Virus record (IMG/VR): IMGVR_UViG_3300017917_002758
Coordinates: 1-33,110 of that record
Strand: one strand, 5' to 3'
Source of the DNA: a virus
Length of the DNA: 33,110 bases
Below, piece by piece: positions 22,504 through 31,624 of the stretch. The translations under genes and the position numbers were made by a program. The notes under the pieces were generated by a model. That model had not been told where the DNA came from, ran no database searches, and saw only the letters and a list, made by a program, of their open reading frames with translations. Numbering within the stretch: position 1 is the stretch's first letter; each line of letters starts with the position of its first letter.

Positions 22504-24554
22504 TGCCACTAATTGACCTTAAAACGGACTTAACATCAATTAAGTACGGGCAGGATAGGCCTGGAGGGGGAGATAGTGGTCAACCTTTCATAGTAACAAC
22601 CCCAAGTGGTGGTACTAGTGTTACTATTGGTCCTAATAATGTTTTACGTATATTAGGAATAAACCGTATTCCTACTATTCCAAATATATCTACTCAATTA
22701 AGTAGAAGTAGAATAGGACAAGTAATCAATCAAGTAGGTTATGATGATAGTTTAATTAGAGGTGGAGTATTAGGGGCTGCACAATCATCTTTAAATGATT
22801 TTTTTCGTATTGGAGCTTATCTAGCTACAGTTCCTAAAGGTCCTATATTCATAGCTAAACAAGTTGGTTTACAACTTTCTAACCCTAGATTAGAGGTAAA
22901 AAAAGGAGGAAGAGGAATATTATCAGGACTACTTAACTTTGGAGGATTATTAGGTACTCTTACTGGAGGTATTTTAGGCCCTACCCGAGTATATAATTTA
23001 GGTATTAACACTTTAGCTCAAGTACCAGTAAATGCTTTTGGAGGTCATATTACTAGACATGGTATATTACCAATTCAAAGTAATGATACTAAATACGAGG
23101 CTGTAGTTACATTTAATAATGAAAGTGATAATTCACAAAATAATAGATTAGTAGGATTAGTTAAAAAGTTTGAATTAGGTGATAATCAATTTGAAGCATC
23201 TCGACTGTTTAATTTAGGTTTAGCAAGAAAGCAAAATAGACAATCTAATAGAGCAGGAAGACAAATAAATAGAGCAAAAAATAGAAAGCGTAAACTCCCA
23301 CCAGAGGGATTACAAGTTTTAACTTCATTCCCAAATCCTTTCTTACTTCCTCCACCACCAAGAACTAAATTTAAAAGACAAAAATTAGATACTACTTCAT
23401 TAACAGTAGATAGCTATATTGGAGGACCAGGTTCATTATATGGTGTTGGTTTAACTGTTATTAACAGATATAGTTTTACTGAGGATAAATTAAAAATAGA
23501 TGAGGCTTTTGAGAATGCTTCAAATTATTCAGGAAGATCTAGATTAGATGCTCTTACTCCAGATTATGTAAAAGCACTAAGTACTAATAACCAATTCCAA
23601 CCATCTGAGTATGCTATTAGTGAATATGGACCTGATATACCTGTATCTAGTTCTGGTATAACACCTGCTATAGATCAAGGAGCTTATAAAGTATATTCTT
23701 TATTAAAAAATGCTGTTGATGATACAACTAATATAACTCAAGCAATACCTTTTGTATCTGGTGGATATACTCCTTCAACCTATACTTCCACTATATCAAC
23801 AAATGGAAATATTGGTTTAAACAGAGGAGCAGCAGGTGCTAAATATTATGGAAATGGATCTTCACCAGCAGAATATAGTGGTAGTAGAATAGAATATAAT
23901 AATACAGATACATTCGCTAGACAAGACTCAGCAATATTAAGTGTTGTATTTAGGGCAGTAAATCCTTTTAGTGCCCCTCCTGGCAACACAGAAACTTGGA
24001 TATTCCCAGCATATATGACTGGTTTTAAAGATGGTTTTGATGCTAGTTGGAATGAAACAAATTATGTTGGTAGATCTGAAAGCTTTTTTATTTATAGTAG
24101 ATTTAAACGTAATGTATCTTTTAATTTAAAAATACCTTGCTTTAACAAAATCCAATTATTTGAAAAACACAGAGCATTAGGTCAATTAGCATCAGTAACT
24201 GCTGGTGCTTATAATCAAGCTCCTAACGGAAGTGTATTAGGTGGTGTTTTACTTAAAATAAATGTTGGTAATTATTTAGTAGGTGAATATGCTGTTTTAA
24301 ACAGTGTTAGCTATAGTATACCTGATGATGCTTCATGGGATGTATCAAATGATGCTTTGTTATCAATGTATATTGATGCAAATTTTAATATGACTATAGT
24401 ACATAAAGAATTACCAAGATATCAACAAAGTAGTAAAACTGTTCTTAATAATGGATTCTATGGATATTTACCAAACCCAGTAAATACCCAACAACAAACT
24501 AGAACAGGATTTATTACACCACAAGAAGTTGTTAACAAATTTACAAAAGACTAA
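22503..24554 (+). CDS. Baseplate/tube-cap protein (tentative gp48/gp54 class)
   Basis: 683-residue structural protein. The first 280 residues include Gly-rich hydrophobic stretches (GILSGLLNFGGLLGTLTGG) and a basic Arg/Lys segment (SNRAGRQINRAKNRKRK, about 255-265). The C-terminal third resembles baseplate tube-attachment domains: 'ETWIFPAYMTGFKDGFDASW', 'YSRFKRNVSFNLKIPCFN', 'LLKINVGNYLVGEYAVLNSV' and 'SYSIPDDASWDV'. Position before the LysM gp53-like gene and the hub supports a baseplate or tube-initiator role. I cannot separate gp48, gp54 and other baseplate classes by eye. Confidence 0.6.
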   Translation: MPLIDLKTDLTSIKYGQDRPGGGDSGQPFIVTTPSGGTSVTIGPNNVLRILGINRIPTIPNISTQLSRSRIGQVINQVGYDDSLIRGGVLGAAQSSLNDFFRIGAYLATVPKGPIFIAKQVGLQLSNPRLEVKKGGRGILSGLLNFGGLLGTLTGGILGPTRVYNLGINTLAQVPVNAFGGHITRHGILPIQSNDTKYEAVVTFNNESDNSQNNRLVGLVKKFELGDNQFEASRLFNLGLARKQNRQSNRAGRQINRAKNRKRKLPPEGLQVLTSFPNPFLLPPPPRTKFKRQKLDTTSLTVDSYIGGPGSLYGVGLTVINRYSFTEDKLKIDEAFENASNYSGRSRLDALTPDYVKALSTNNQFQPSEYAISEYGPDIPVSSSGITPAIDQGAYKVYSLLKNAVDDTTNITQAIPFVSGGYTPSTYTSTISTNGNIGLNRGAAGAKYYGNGSSPAEYSGSRIEYNNTDTFARQDSAILSVVFRAVNPFSAPPGNTETWIFPAYMTGFKDGFDASWNETNYVGRSESFFIYSRFKRNVSFNLKIPCFNKIQLFEKHRALGQLASVTAGAYNQAPNGSVLGGVLLKINVGNYLVGEYAVLNSVSYSIPDDASWDVSNDALLSMYIDANFNMTIVHKELPRYQQSSKTVLNNGFYGYLPNPVNTQQQTRTGFITPQEVVNKFTKD

Positions 24555-24556
24555 AA

Positions 24557-24865
24557 ATGAATCGCTACGAAAATTCAACTATATTAAAAACAGATAATAC
24601 AAATCGTCCGTATTATAAAGGTAGATTTTACCCAAACATACCTTTATCTGATACAGATGAATATATTATTACAACTGTTGGAGATAGACTTGATTCCCTA
24701 GCTTTTTCTTATTATCGTGATGCTACCTTATGGTGGATAATTGCGGCAGCAAATAATAATATTACTAAAGGAGCATTATACCCAGCTCCTGGCACCCAGT
24801 TAAGAATACCAATCGATATAAATAATGTTTTAAATTTATATAACCAATTTAACAACGCTAGGTAA
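24557..24865 (+). CDS. LysM baseplate wedge protein (T4 gp53-like)
   Basis: 102-residue protein resembling the gp53-type baseplate wedge/LysM family: 'PYYKGRFYPNIPLSDTDEYI', then the LysM core 'TVGDRLDSLAFSYYRDATLWWIIAAANN', and a final 'GTQLRIP'. In T4 gp53 links wedges to the hub; LysM folds can also contact peptidoglycan. It is shorter than T4 gp53 (196) but matches the single-domain forms common in environmental T4-like phages. It sits between the baseplate and hub genes with 2- and 5-nt gaps. Confidence 0.82.
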   Translation: MNRYENSTILKTDNTNRPYYKGRFYPNIPLSDTDEYIITTVGDRLDSLAFSYYRDATLWWIIAAANNNITKGALYPAPGTQLRIPIDINNVLNLYNQFNNAR

Positions 24866-24870
24866 ATGTT

Positions 24871-27800
24871 ATGTCAATATTTAGAGATACTTTCCAATCA
24901 GATATTAAAACAGAATTAGATAAACGCCAAGATGCGATGCTTGGTAGTAATCGTACTCCTGATGTTATTCAATATTTAAATTCTCGTAATGCTTGGGTTA
25001 GAATGACCTCTAGTGTTAATGTTAATGGAAGCCCTGAGTTAGCAAAGGATTATGTTTTAATGGGAGGAACTTTAAATAAAACTACTTTTACTCCTCCCCA
25101 AGGAACAAAACCAGTAACTATATACACACCTAAGTCAGGTGTTGGTAATAATAAAGAGGCATACAGTACAAAAACACCCCATGGTACTAATCATAGATTA
25201 GGAATAAAACCAATGCCTGGTATCACTAATGTAGAAATTAGATCTAAATCTGCATATGGTTCATTAAGGGAAGCAGTAGTAAACTTCCAGTGTTGGGACA
25301 TTCGCCAATTAGAGGAACTAGAACTTCTTTATATGCGCCCAGGCTATACTGTGCTTGTTGAATGGGGTTGGTTACCTTATTTAGATAGTAATAAAAAAAT
25401 AGTAACTACTCCTCCTTCATTTTATGATATACTAACTAAAGGAGTAACACCTAGAACAAAAATATTTAAAGATTTATATGATAGATGTACTAAATCTGGT
25501 GGTAATTATGATGCAATGTTTGGGTACATTAAAAATTATCAGTGGTCAGCTCGTGAAGATGGAGGATATGATTGCCAAACAACAATAATATCAACTGGTG
25601 AAATTATTGAATCACTAAAAGTAAATTTTGTTTTACCTGACTTAACTAAACTTAATAGTACAACAGCAACTGGGGTAGGAGAAGTAGATAGTGAATTTTC
25701 TAATCAAGGAACTTTACCACCTAATACATGGAAAGAACACTATGAAAAAAATATATTAGCTGGTGTTTGGGCAGAAATATATAGTAAATTAACCCCAGGT
25801 CAAGCTTCTTTAAATTCAAATTCTATTTTAAAGGATAAAAATATTCCTATGAATTTTTCTTCTTTAGCAACTATTAATTCAAATGATCCTAATAGTTTAA
25901 CTAAAGGAAATCAAACACAAATATATATTACTTTAGAAGCCGCTTTTGATGTTATTCAAAAATATGTAATACCTAAAGATAGTGCTGGTGAACCCTTAAT
26001 TAAATTATCTTTATACACAGAAGAATATGCAGGAAAAAAAGAACCTTTATTGTGTGTAGCACATCCAACCCAAATATCGGTAGATCCATCAGTATGTTTA
26101 ATTAAAAGTCCTATTTGGTATGATAAGGGTGGTATATTAAGTGCTGTAAGTGGAGCTGTACAATCATCAACAAGTGCCGGTAATGCACCACAAATAGCAA
26201 ATGAATTAAAAACAGCAGTTTCTACATTTGTTAATGGTGCTAAAAATACAGGTATAGCAGATTTTTATACTGCTTTACAAAAAATAAAAGACATTACTAC
26301 TTATGTTGCTGTTGAAATACTTTTATCAGGACCTGGATCTATACAGAATTACTTAAGTAATGGTTCTCCAACAGGAATAGGAAAAACATTTCAATCTGAA
26401 TATGTTAATATTATTGCTTATTTAAAAACATTATTAGGAAACAATAATGTACAGGATACGTATACAACATTAGTAACAGGTGGTGGTTTTCCCGGGGTAC
26501 CACAAGTAACTAGCTATTTTTTAAATACAGTCACTATAACATTACCTACTACCTCCGCTGTAACTTCAGTAGCACAAACTGTATCTAGCCTTCCACAAGC
26601 TATCACTAATATACAAGTCTTGGATACACTCCCACAAAATTATTTTTCAGGTAATGTTAATGGTTATGATGAATTAGGAATTATAAAAAACATATTTGTT
26701 AATTTAGATTTTCTTTATAAACAATCTGTTAATTCAAATATTGAAGCATCAGATAATAAAGAAAAAAATGAAATTAGTTTGTATAAGTATTTAAAAAATA
26801 TAATGTCTGCTATACAAACAGCAATTGGTAATGTTAGTAATTTTGAAATACATGTTGATCCTGTAGATAGTGTAGCAAGAGTAATAGATATTAATTATAC
26901 TTCTAAAGAAAGTAAATCTAATCTATTTGAACTGCAAGTACATAATACAAAATCAGTTGTAAGAAAATATTCATTACAATCCCAAATATTTCCAGAACAA
27001 TCAGCTATTGTAGCTATTGGTTCACAGGCAAAAGGAGGTCAATTAGGTATTCAAAATAATACTATGATTGATTTTAACAAAAATCTAGAAGATAGAATTA
27101 TAAAAGATAAATTATTCCCTAATGGAACTAATGTACCTGATATAAATAATAATTCATCTCCTATAGCAAGTCTTTTAGGAAGTATAATAGCATTATTTGG
27201 AAGACTAGCAGACCCTAATTCCACAGTATCTGTTCCTGTTCCTCCAACCCCAACACCACTTCCACCATTCCCCTTACCAACACCCCCAACACCACCAACA
27301 CCATCACCAGGATCTCCATTCCCTTTTCCTACTCCTTTACCTGGCCAAGGTGGAGGATTTTTTCCAGGAGGTCCTTGGGGAGGTGCACAACCATCACCAT
27401 CACCTGTTCCATTTCCGAATACTCAAACAACTAGTAATGTAACCACAACTACAACAGCTGTTCCATCAACCTCAACTACTTCAACAAGTACAGTGGCACA
27501 AAATCCTGGAGTTGATTTAAATACTTTATTTACTAGAAGCAAAAGCAGTCTAAGAGATTTAATTGTATACTTCCAGTCTATAACTAAATCAGATGGCGCT
27601 AATAGAAATATTATCCCAATTAAATTTTCATTTGAAATGGATGGTATTGGTGGTTTAGTAATAGGAAATTTATTTACTATAAATGATGATATATTACCTA
27701 AAGGATATAAAAGTGCTAACTTAGCCCAAACAGTAACAGGTATAGGACATACTATTGGAAATGGAGATTGGGTAACTAAAGTAGATGCTTTAAATATTAT

Positions 27801-28479
27801 TCTAGATAGAAGAAGTTCAGGTACACCTTTTAGTCAATTAGATTTAAAGAAAATAGTCCAACAATCATTCCAAAGTGTATTGTTTCCTACTGCTACCGGT
27901 GGTACTGGTGGTTCTATTATATCAACAGGTAAGGGCACTTGTACCACTCCTTATATAGATAAAAATTTATTACCTGGTGGATGGTTAGGTAAACAAGTAC
28001 CTATTGTAACAACTGTTATTGATCCTGCTATAGAAGGGCCAAAATTAGTTCAACAATATGGTAAAACTTTAGCCCAATCTATACTTGCTGTTATAAAGAA
28101 AGAGCAAAGTTTTAGAGGATTTAATTGGAATTTAGGTGGGTTTGATATTACTAGTGGTAGATGGAAATTTGATCCTATATATCATGTTGGGTATGTAGTA
28201 GCAAGAGAAGGAGGAACCAACTTATGTAAAGCTTACGTTGCTTTTAAAGATTTTCAATCATTTATTGTTTACAAAGCAAATATATTTAAACAAAGAGGAT
28301 TTGATAAAATAACCTCACCTTCAGACTTTGCTCAAACATGGTATATAAAATGGAATGGTAGGGGAGCTTTAAAAAAGGCCAAAAACCCAAATGATAAAGT
28401 TGAATTGGCTGCTCTAGAAAAGGCTGCTTTAGCAGCAGCAGCACAAGCATGGAATGATGTGGCACAATATGTAAAATAA
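24871..28479 (+). CDS. Large baseplate hub protein with Pro-rich linker
   Basis: 1202-residue probable hub/spike protein. The N-terminal part (to about residue 260) has 'FQCWDIRQLEELELLYMRPG' and 'TVLVEWGWLPYLD', patterns of hub-type tail proteins. A Pro/Thr/Ser/Gly-rich linker spans about residues 787-877. Residues about 885-1000 read 'IPIKFSFEMDGIGGLVIGNL', 'LPKGYKSANLAQTVTGIGHTI' and 'WVTKVDALNIIL', as in gp27-type hub domains. The C-terminus (about 1060-1200) contains 'IKKEQSFRGFNWNLGGFD' and 'GYVVAREGG', suggesting a lysozyme- or glucosaminidase-like wall-degrading domain (low confidence). Fusing hub and lytic functions would parallel T4 gp27/gp5. Confidence 0.7.
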   Translation: MSIFRDTFQSDIKTELDKRQDAMLGSNRTPDVIQYLNSRNAWVRMTSSVNVNGSPELAKDYVLMGGTLNKTTFTPPQGTKPVTIYTPKSGVGNNKEAYSTKTPHGTNHRLGIKPMPGITNVEIRSKSAYGSLREAVVNFQCWDIRQLEELELLYMRPGYTVLVEWGWLPYLDSNKKIVTTPPSFYDILTKGVTPRTKIFKDLYDRCTKSGGNYDAMFGYIKNYQWSAREDGGYDCQTTIISTGEIIESLKVNFVLPDLTKLNSTTATGVGEVDSEFSNQGTLPPNTWKEHYEKNILAGVWAEIYSKLTPGQASLNSNSILKDKNIPMNFSSLATINSNDPNSLTKGNQTQIYITLEAAFDVIQKYVIPKDSAGEPLIKLSLYTEEYAGKKEPLLCVAHPTQISVDPSVCLIKSPIWYDKGGILSAVSGAVQSSTSAGNAPQIANELKTAVSTFVNGAKNTGIADFYTALQKIKDITTYVAVEILLSGPGSIQNYLSNGSPTGIGKTFQSEYVNIIAYLKTLLGNNNVQDTYTTLVTGGGFPGVPQVTSYFLNTVTITLPTTSAVTSVAQTVSSLPQAITNIQVLDTLPQNYFSGNVNGYDELGIIKNIFVNLDFLYKQSVNSNIEASDNKEKNEISLYKYLKNIMSAIQTAIGNVSNFEIHVDPVDSVARVIDINYTSKESKSNLFELQVHNTKSVVRKYSLQSQIFPEQSAIVAIGSQAKGGQLGIQNNTMIDFNKNLEDRIIKDKLFPNGTNVPDINNNSSPIASLLGSIIALFGRLADPNSTVSVPVPPTPTPLPPFPLPTPPTPPTPSPGSPFPFPTPLPGQGGGFFPGGPWGGAQPSPSPVPFPNTQTTSNVTTTTTAVPSTSTTSTSTVAQNPGVDLNTLFTRSKSSLRDLIVYFQSITKSDGANRNIIPIKFSFEMDGIGGLVIGNLFTINDDILPKGYKSANLAQTVTGIGHTIGNGDWVTKVDALNIILDRRSSGTPFSQLDLKKIVQQSFQSVLFPTATGGTGGSIISTGKGTCTTPYIDKNLLPGGWLGKQVPIVTTVIDPAIEGPKLVQQYGKTLAQSILAVIKKEQSFRGFNWNLGGFDITSGRWKFDPIYHVGYVVAREGGTNLCKAYVAFKDFQSFIVYKANIFKQRGFDKITSPSDFAQTWYIKWNGRGALKKAKNPNDKVELAALEKAALAAAAQAWNDVAQYVK

Positions 28480-28480
28480 A

Positions 28481-28972
28481 ATGAGAGTACCTATAAATAA
28501 AATACAAACAGGTAAATATACTTCCGGTAATGAATTTGTAGAAAAAATAACAAATACTCCTTACCAGGGATATTATTATGAATTAAGTAATAAATTTTAT
28601 GTTGGTAAAGAGTTTAATCCTAATGCAGTTGAAATTATTAGGATTCAACAACAAAATCAATTATATAATTTATCTCAAGATGCTGCTTTATTTTCATTCC
28701 TATCAGGAATTACATCTCAGGCATTAACTCAACGCCGTGTTTTTAGTGTTCCTTTTCAAGAAGTATCCCCTCCAATATATCTTGATATTGATACAAGATA
28801 TTTTTCTCAAAAAGTAAACACAAATCCTATTCTTATAAAAGAAGTAAATAAAGAAACTTATGATTCTCTGCAAGGAAATTCTTTATACAAAACTACATTT
28901 ATAGGACCAAACCAAGATATAGACCAAGCAGATCAACAAATGCCTGGTTTAAAAACTTGGTTGTTAGGCTAA
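28481..28972 (+). CDS. Hypothetical baseplate-associated protein (163 aa)
   Basis: 163-residue protein starting 1 nt after the hub gene. The sequence has a compact N-terminal segment (TPYQGYYYELSNKFYVGKEF) and a C-terminal beta-like half (PIYLDIDTRYFSQKV). No catalytic motif, membrane segment or signal peptide. Not recognised. Close linkage to the hub gene suggests a small baseplate component; it is the last gene of the tail block before the replication genes. Confidence 0.6.
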   Translation: MRVPINKIQTGKYTSGNEFVEKITNTPYQGYYYELSNKFYVGKEFNPNAVEIIRIQQQNQLYNLSQDAALFSFLSGITSQALTQRRVFSVPFQEVSPPIYLDIDTRYFSQKVNTNPILIKEVNKETYDSLQGNSLYKTTFIGPNQDIDQADQQMPGLKTWLLG

Positions 28973-28980
28973 AAAATCTG

Positions 28981-28997
28981 TCTTATATTTAATATTA
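28981..28997 (+). promoter_or_regulatory. Second-class promoter-like motif before polymerase
   Basis: TCTTATATTTAATATTA matches the element before the SSB gene (30759-30775) at 14 of 17 positions. It includes TATATTT, close to the Bacteroidota -7 box TAnnTTTG. It replaces the ATATTTATAT motif at the junction between tail and replication genes. Confidence 0.4.
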
Positions 28998-29012
28998 TAA
29001 AGGTTATGAAAT

Positions 29013-30311
29013 ATGTTTTACATTGTAGAAAGGTCAGATCAATTACCACCATTTAGTTTTGGGGATTGTTTTATTAGATTTATATCTAAAAACGATAATT
29101 TCCATCCTGCACTTACAGATTTAAGTTTAGTTTATATCCGTCCACTAGAGGATAAAAAAGGATATATACTGTGTATCAATCATTCTGAATCCTTAGGGAT
29201 TAAGAAACAAGAAGTACTAGAGTGGCTATCTGTTAACACAGATAAATTGTGGGTAATAAATAAAAAGGAGGCAATGCATTTTGCTCCTCAATTATCAGAA
29301 AAATTATTTGACGTCCATTTATTAGATTTTGTTGATTTAACCGAGGCATTAGGTAATAGGTGTATTAGTTATTACTATAACAATCTCACTCATTTACCTA
29401 ATGTCAATTGTTTAATTCCAATTAGCAAACATTATGAGGAATGTGAGGCAATATTTGGTGCTGTATTATCTACAATTAAGAAATACACATTATCAAATGC
29501 ACAATTCCAATTCCAGAATTTCCGTACTACAAATGTATTTTACCAAATAGAAAAAAATGGCATAAATGTTGATAAAAATTGCTTTATTGACTTTTATGGG
29601 GATAAGTTAAAATATCCACAATTTAATTTATTTAAAGGTAAAATATACACTCAATATAATTTATATACAACTACCTCACGCCCTTCAAACACATTTAATG
29701 GTACTAATTATGCGGCTTTAAATAAAGATAATGGTGAGAGAGCCTGCTACAGACCATCAAATGATAGGTTTATAGAAATGGATTTTCAGGGATATCATCC
29801 ACGTTTGATTGGTGAAATAGTAGGATTTGATTTTCCTAAAGATAGAAATACATACGAATATCTAGGTGAGATATTAGGTGTATCACAACAAGAGGCTAAA
29901 GAATTAACATTTAAGCAATTATATGGTGGTGTTTGGGCTGAATATGTGGATAAGCCGTTCTTTAAACAAGTAAATATGTTTATAGATGATATGTGGGACA
30001 TGTATCAATATGGAAAATTATATTCCACATCAAATAAAATATTTATATGTGGTGATGAGGATATAACTCGTAATAAATTATTTAATTATATTATCCAAAG
30101 CACCGAAACATCAACTAATGTTGAATTATTAGAATTGGTATTAGATTACTTAAAAGATAAAAAAACTAAACTAGTATTATATACTTACGATGCATTTTTA
30201 TTTGACTATAGTAAAGAAGATGGTCAAATATTACAAGACATAGTTAATAAACTGGAATACCCAGTAAGCATTAAGCAAGGTAAGACATATCATGGTTTAG
30301 AAAAAATTTAA
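29013..30311 (+). CDS. Small family-A-type DNA polymerase
   Basis: 432-residue polymerase with PolA-palm motifs. Motif A is 'EMDFQGYHPRLIGEIVG' (Asp257); motif B is 'EAKELTFKQLYGG' (294-306, with Lys296, Phe300 and Tyr304); motif C is 'LVLYTYDAFLFDY' (Asp393). 'TTTSRPSNTFNGTNYAALNK' precedes motif A as in family-A enzymes. Both metal-binding aspartates are present. The first 220 residues resemble a reduced 3'-5' exonuclease domain without a clear DEDD set. This is roughly half the usual size (T7 gp5 about 700). It may replicate or repair phage DNA alongside the SSB and UvsX genes; a family-B gp43 is not in the window. Confidence 0.75.
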   Translation: MFYIVERSDQLPPFSFGDCFIRFISKNDNFHPALTDLSLVYIRPLEDKKGYILCINHSESLGIKKQEVLEWLSVNTDKLWVINKKEAMHFAPQLSEKLFDVHLLDFVDLTEALGNRCISYYYNNLTHLPNVNCLIPISKHYEECEAIFGAVLSTIKKYTLSNAQFQFQNFRTTNVFYQIEKNGINVDKNCFIDFYGDKLKYPQFNLFKGKIYTQYNLYTTTSRPSNTFNGTNYAALNKDNGERACYRPSNDRFIEMDFQGYHPRLIGEIVGFDFPKDRNTYEYLGEILGVSQQEAKELTFKQLYGGVWAEYVDKPFFKQVNMFIDDMWDMYQYGKLYSTSNKIFICGDEDITRNKLFNYIIQSTETSTNVELLELVLDYLKDKKTKLVLYTYDAFLFDYSKEDGQILQDIVNKLEYPVSIKQGKTYHGLEKI

Positions 30312-30317
30312 ATATTT

Positions 30318-30737
30318 ATGACAGACAATATATTTTACGATTTGAACAAATTATTCTGTACATTTACCTCGAAGGACAGTCTAGATACAACGGTTGCTAC
30401 TATTAATCGCCGTTATTCAATATTATACAATAAGATATTCATTCTCGAATCCCCACAAAGTGAAGAGTTAATGTGTACTTACAATATTGATATGGGTAAT
30501 GTGTCTGAATTACCTCTCCCAAATACAATATTATTACACCGTAAGAAAGAATCAAATACATTATATACAATTAATGCTCTTAATACATTAATTAAATCAT
30601 TAAATGGTGGTGTATTAGATACAAAATATATCGTTAATTGGCATGACTATAAAAATAGTATATTGCTAACTAACGGACCAGATCTCCGCAAATTAGATAC
30701 TGCAATCTACAAAATAGTAGATTTATCTATTCACTAG
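30318..30737 (+). CDS. Hypothetical protein in replication block (139 aa)
   Basis: 139-residue soluble protein: 'NRRYSILYNKIFILESPQSE', then 'LPLPNTILLHRKKESNTLYT', then 'NALNTLIKSLNGGVLDTKYI'. Mixed alpha/beta pattern, no known catalytic motif. Its ATG overlaps an AATATTTATG stretch, so it may be read by an unusually short leader. Placed between the polymerase and SSB genes, it could be a replication accessory, but no family is recognised. Confidence 0.6.
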   Translation: MTDNIFYDLNKLFCTFTSKDSLDTTVATINRRYSILYNKIFILESPQSEELMCTYNIDMGNVSELPLPNTILLHRKKESNTLYTINALNTLIKSLNGGVLDTKYIVNWHDYKNSILLTNGPDLRKLDTAIYKIVDLSIH

Positions 30738-30758
30738 TTTGGTGGTCTAAATAAAGGT

Positions 30759-30775
30759 TCTTATATTCAATTCTA
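30759..30775 (+). promoter_or_regulatory. Bacteroidota-like promoter element before SSB
   Basis: TCTTATATTCAATTCTA. A TTTG at 30738-30741 lies 20 nt upstream of its TATATT (30762-30767), close to the known Bacteroidota layout TTTG-N19-21-TAnnTTTG. The SSB ATG is at 30789. Confidence 0.45.
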
Positions 30776-30788
30776 AAATATAACAGTT

Positions 30789-31622
30789 ATGGATTTAAAT
30801 TTGGCTAAGCAGAAGTTGGCCGCTGCTCAAAACAAGGGAAATCAAACCCGTGAAAAAATTGATTATACTAAAATTTTCTTTAAACCAAAACCAGGCAAGT
30901 ACCAAGTACGTATCCTACCTAACAAGTATGATAAGGCATGGCCTATTCGTGAGGTACAATTCCACTACGGATTTGCTAAAGGACCAATTTTGGCTCTTAC
31001 CAATTGGGGTGAAGCTGATCCTATTGCTGACTTTGCAAAACAACTGCGTAAATCAGCTGATAAGGAAGATTGGCAATTAGCTAAAAAAATCGAACCTAAA
31101 TCTCGTTATTTTGCTGCTGTAGTAGTACGTGGCGAAGAACATTTAGGAGCTCGTTTGTGGGAATTTGGTAAATTAACTAATGATCAATTAGTAGGAATTG
31201 CTGCTGATGATGATTATGGTGATTTTACTGATATTACAGATGGTAGAGACTTTACAATTGAGGCTACTGAAGATGTAATTGCTGGTAGAAAAGGTATTAA
31301 GTGTAACATTCGTGTTAAACCTAAAACAACTCCTATTTCTGAAGATGCTGCATTAGTAGACAAATTACTCAATGAGCAACCAGATATTTTAGGTATTAAT
31401 CGTAAATATTCTTACGATCAACTTAAAGAAACATTAACTAAGTGGTTAAATCCTGAAGATGAAGCTGCTACTGAAACTCCAATCGCATCTAAAGATGAGG
31501 ATGAAGATAGTGAAGATTTCATTGCTGAAATGAACAAACCAGTAGCTCCAGCTTACACTTTAGAAAACAACGCTGCTAAAACTAGCAACGCAGATAAATT
31601 TGACAACTTATTTAATGACTAA
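30789..31622 (+). CDS. 32: T4 gp32-like ssDNA-binding protein
   Basis: 277-residue single-stranded DNA-binding protein similar in layout to T4 gp32 (301). The N-terminus is basic and helical (MDLNLAKQKLAAAQNKGN), as needed for cooperative binding; the OB-like core includes 'KPKPGKYQVRILPNKYDKAW' and 'REVQFHYGFAKGPILAL'. The C-terminal tail is acidic (SKDEDEDSEDFIAEM) and ends 'DKFDNLFND', like the partner-recruiting tail of gp32. I see no Cys/His zinc site, unlike T4 gp32. It stands directly before uvsX, matching its role in recombination and replication. Confidence 0.85.
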   Translation: MDLNLAKQKLAAAQNKGNQTREKIDYTKIFFKPKPGKYQVRILPNKYDKAWPIREVQFHYGFAKGPILALTNWGEADPIADFAKQLRKSADKEDWQLAKKIEPKSRYFAAVVVRGEEHLGARLWEFGKLTNDQLVGIAADDDYGDFTDITDGRDFTIEATEDVIAGRKGIKCNIRVKPKTTPISEDAALVDKLLNEQPDILGINRKYSYDQLKETLTKWLNPEDEAATETPIASKDEDEDSEDFIAEMNKPVAPAYTLENNAAKTSNADKFDNLFND

Positions 31623-31624
31623 TT

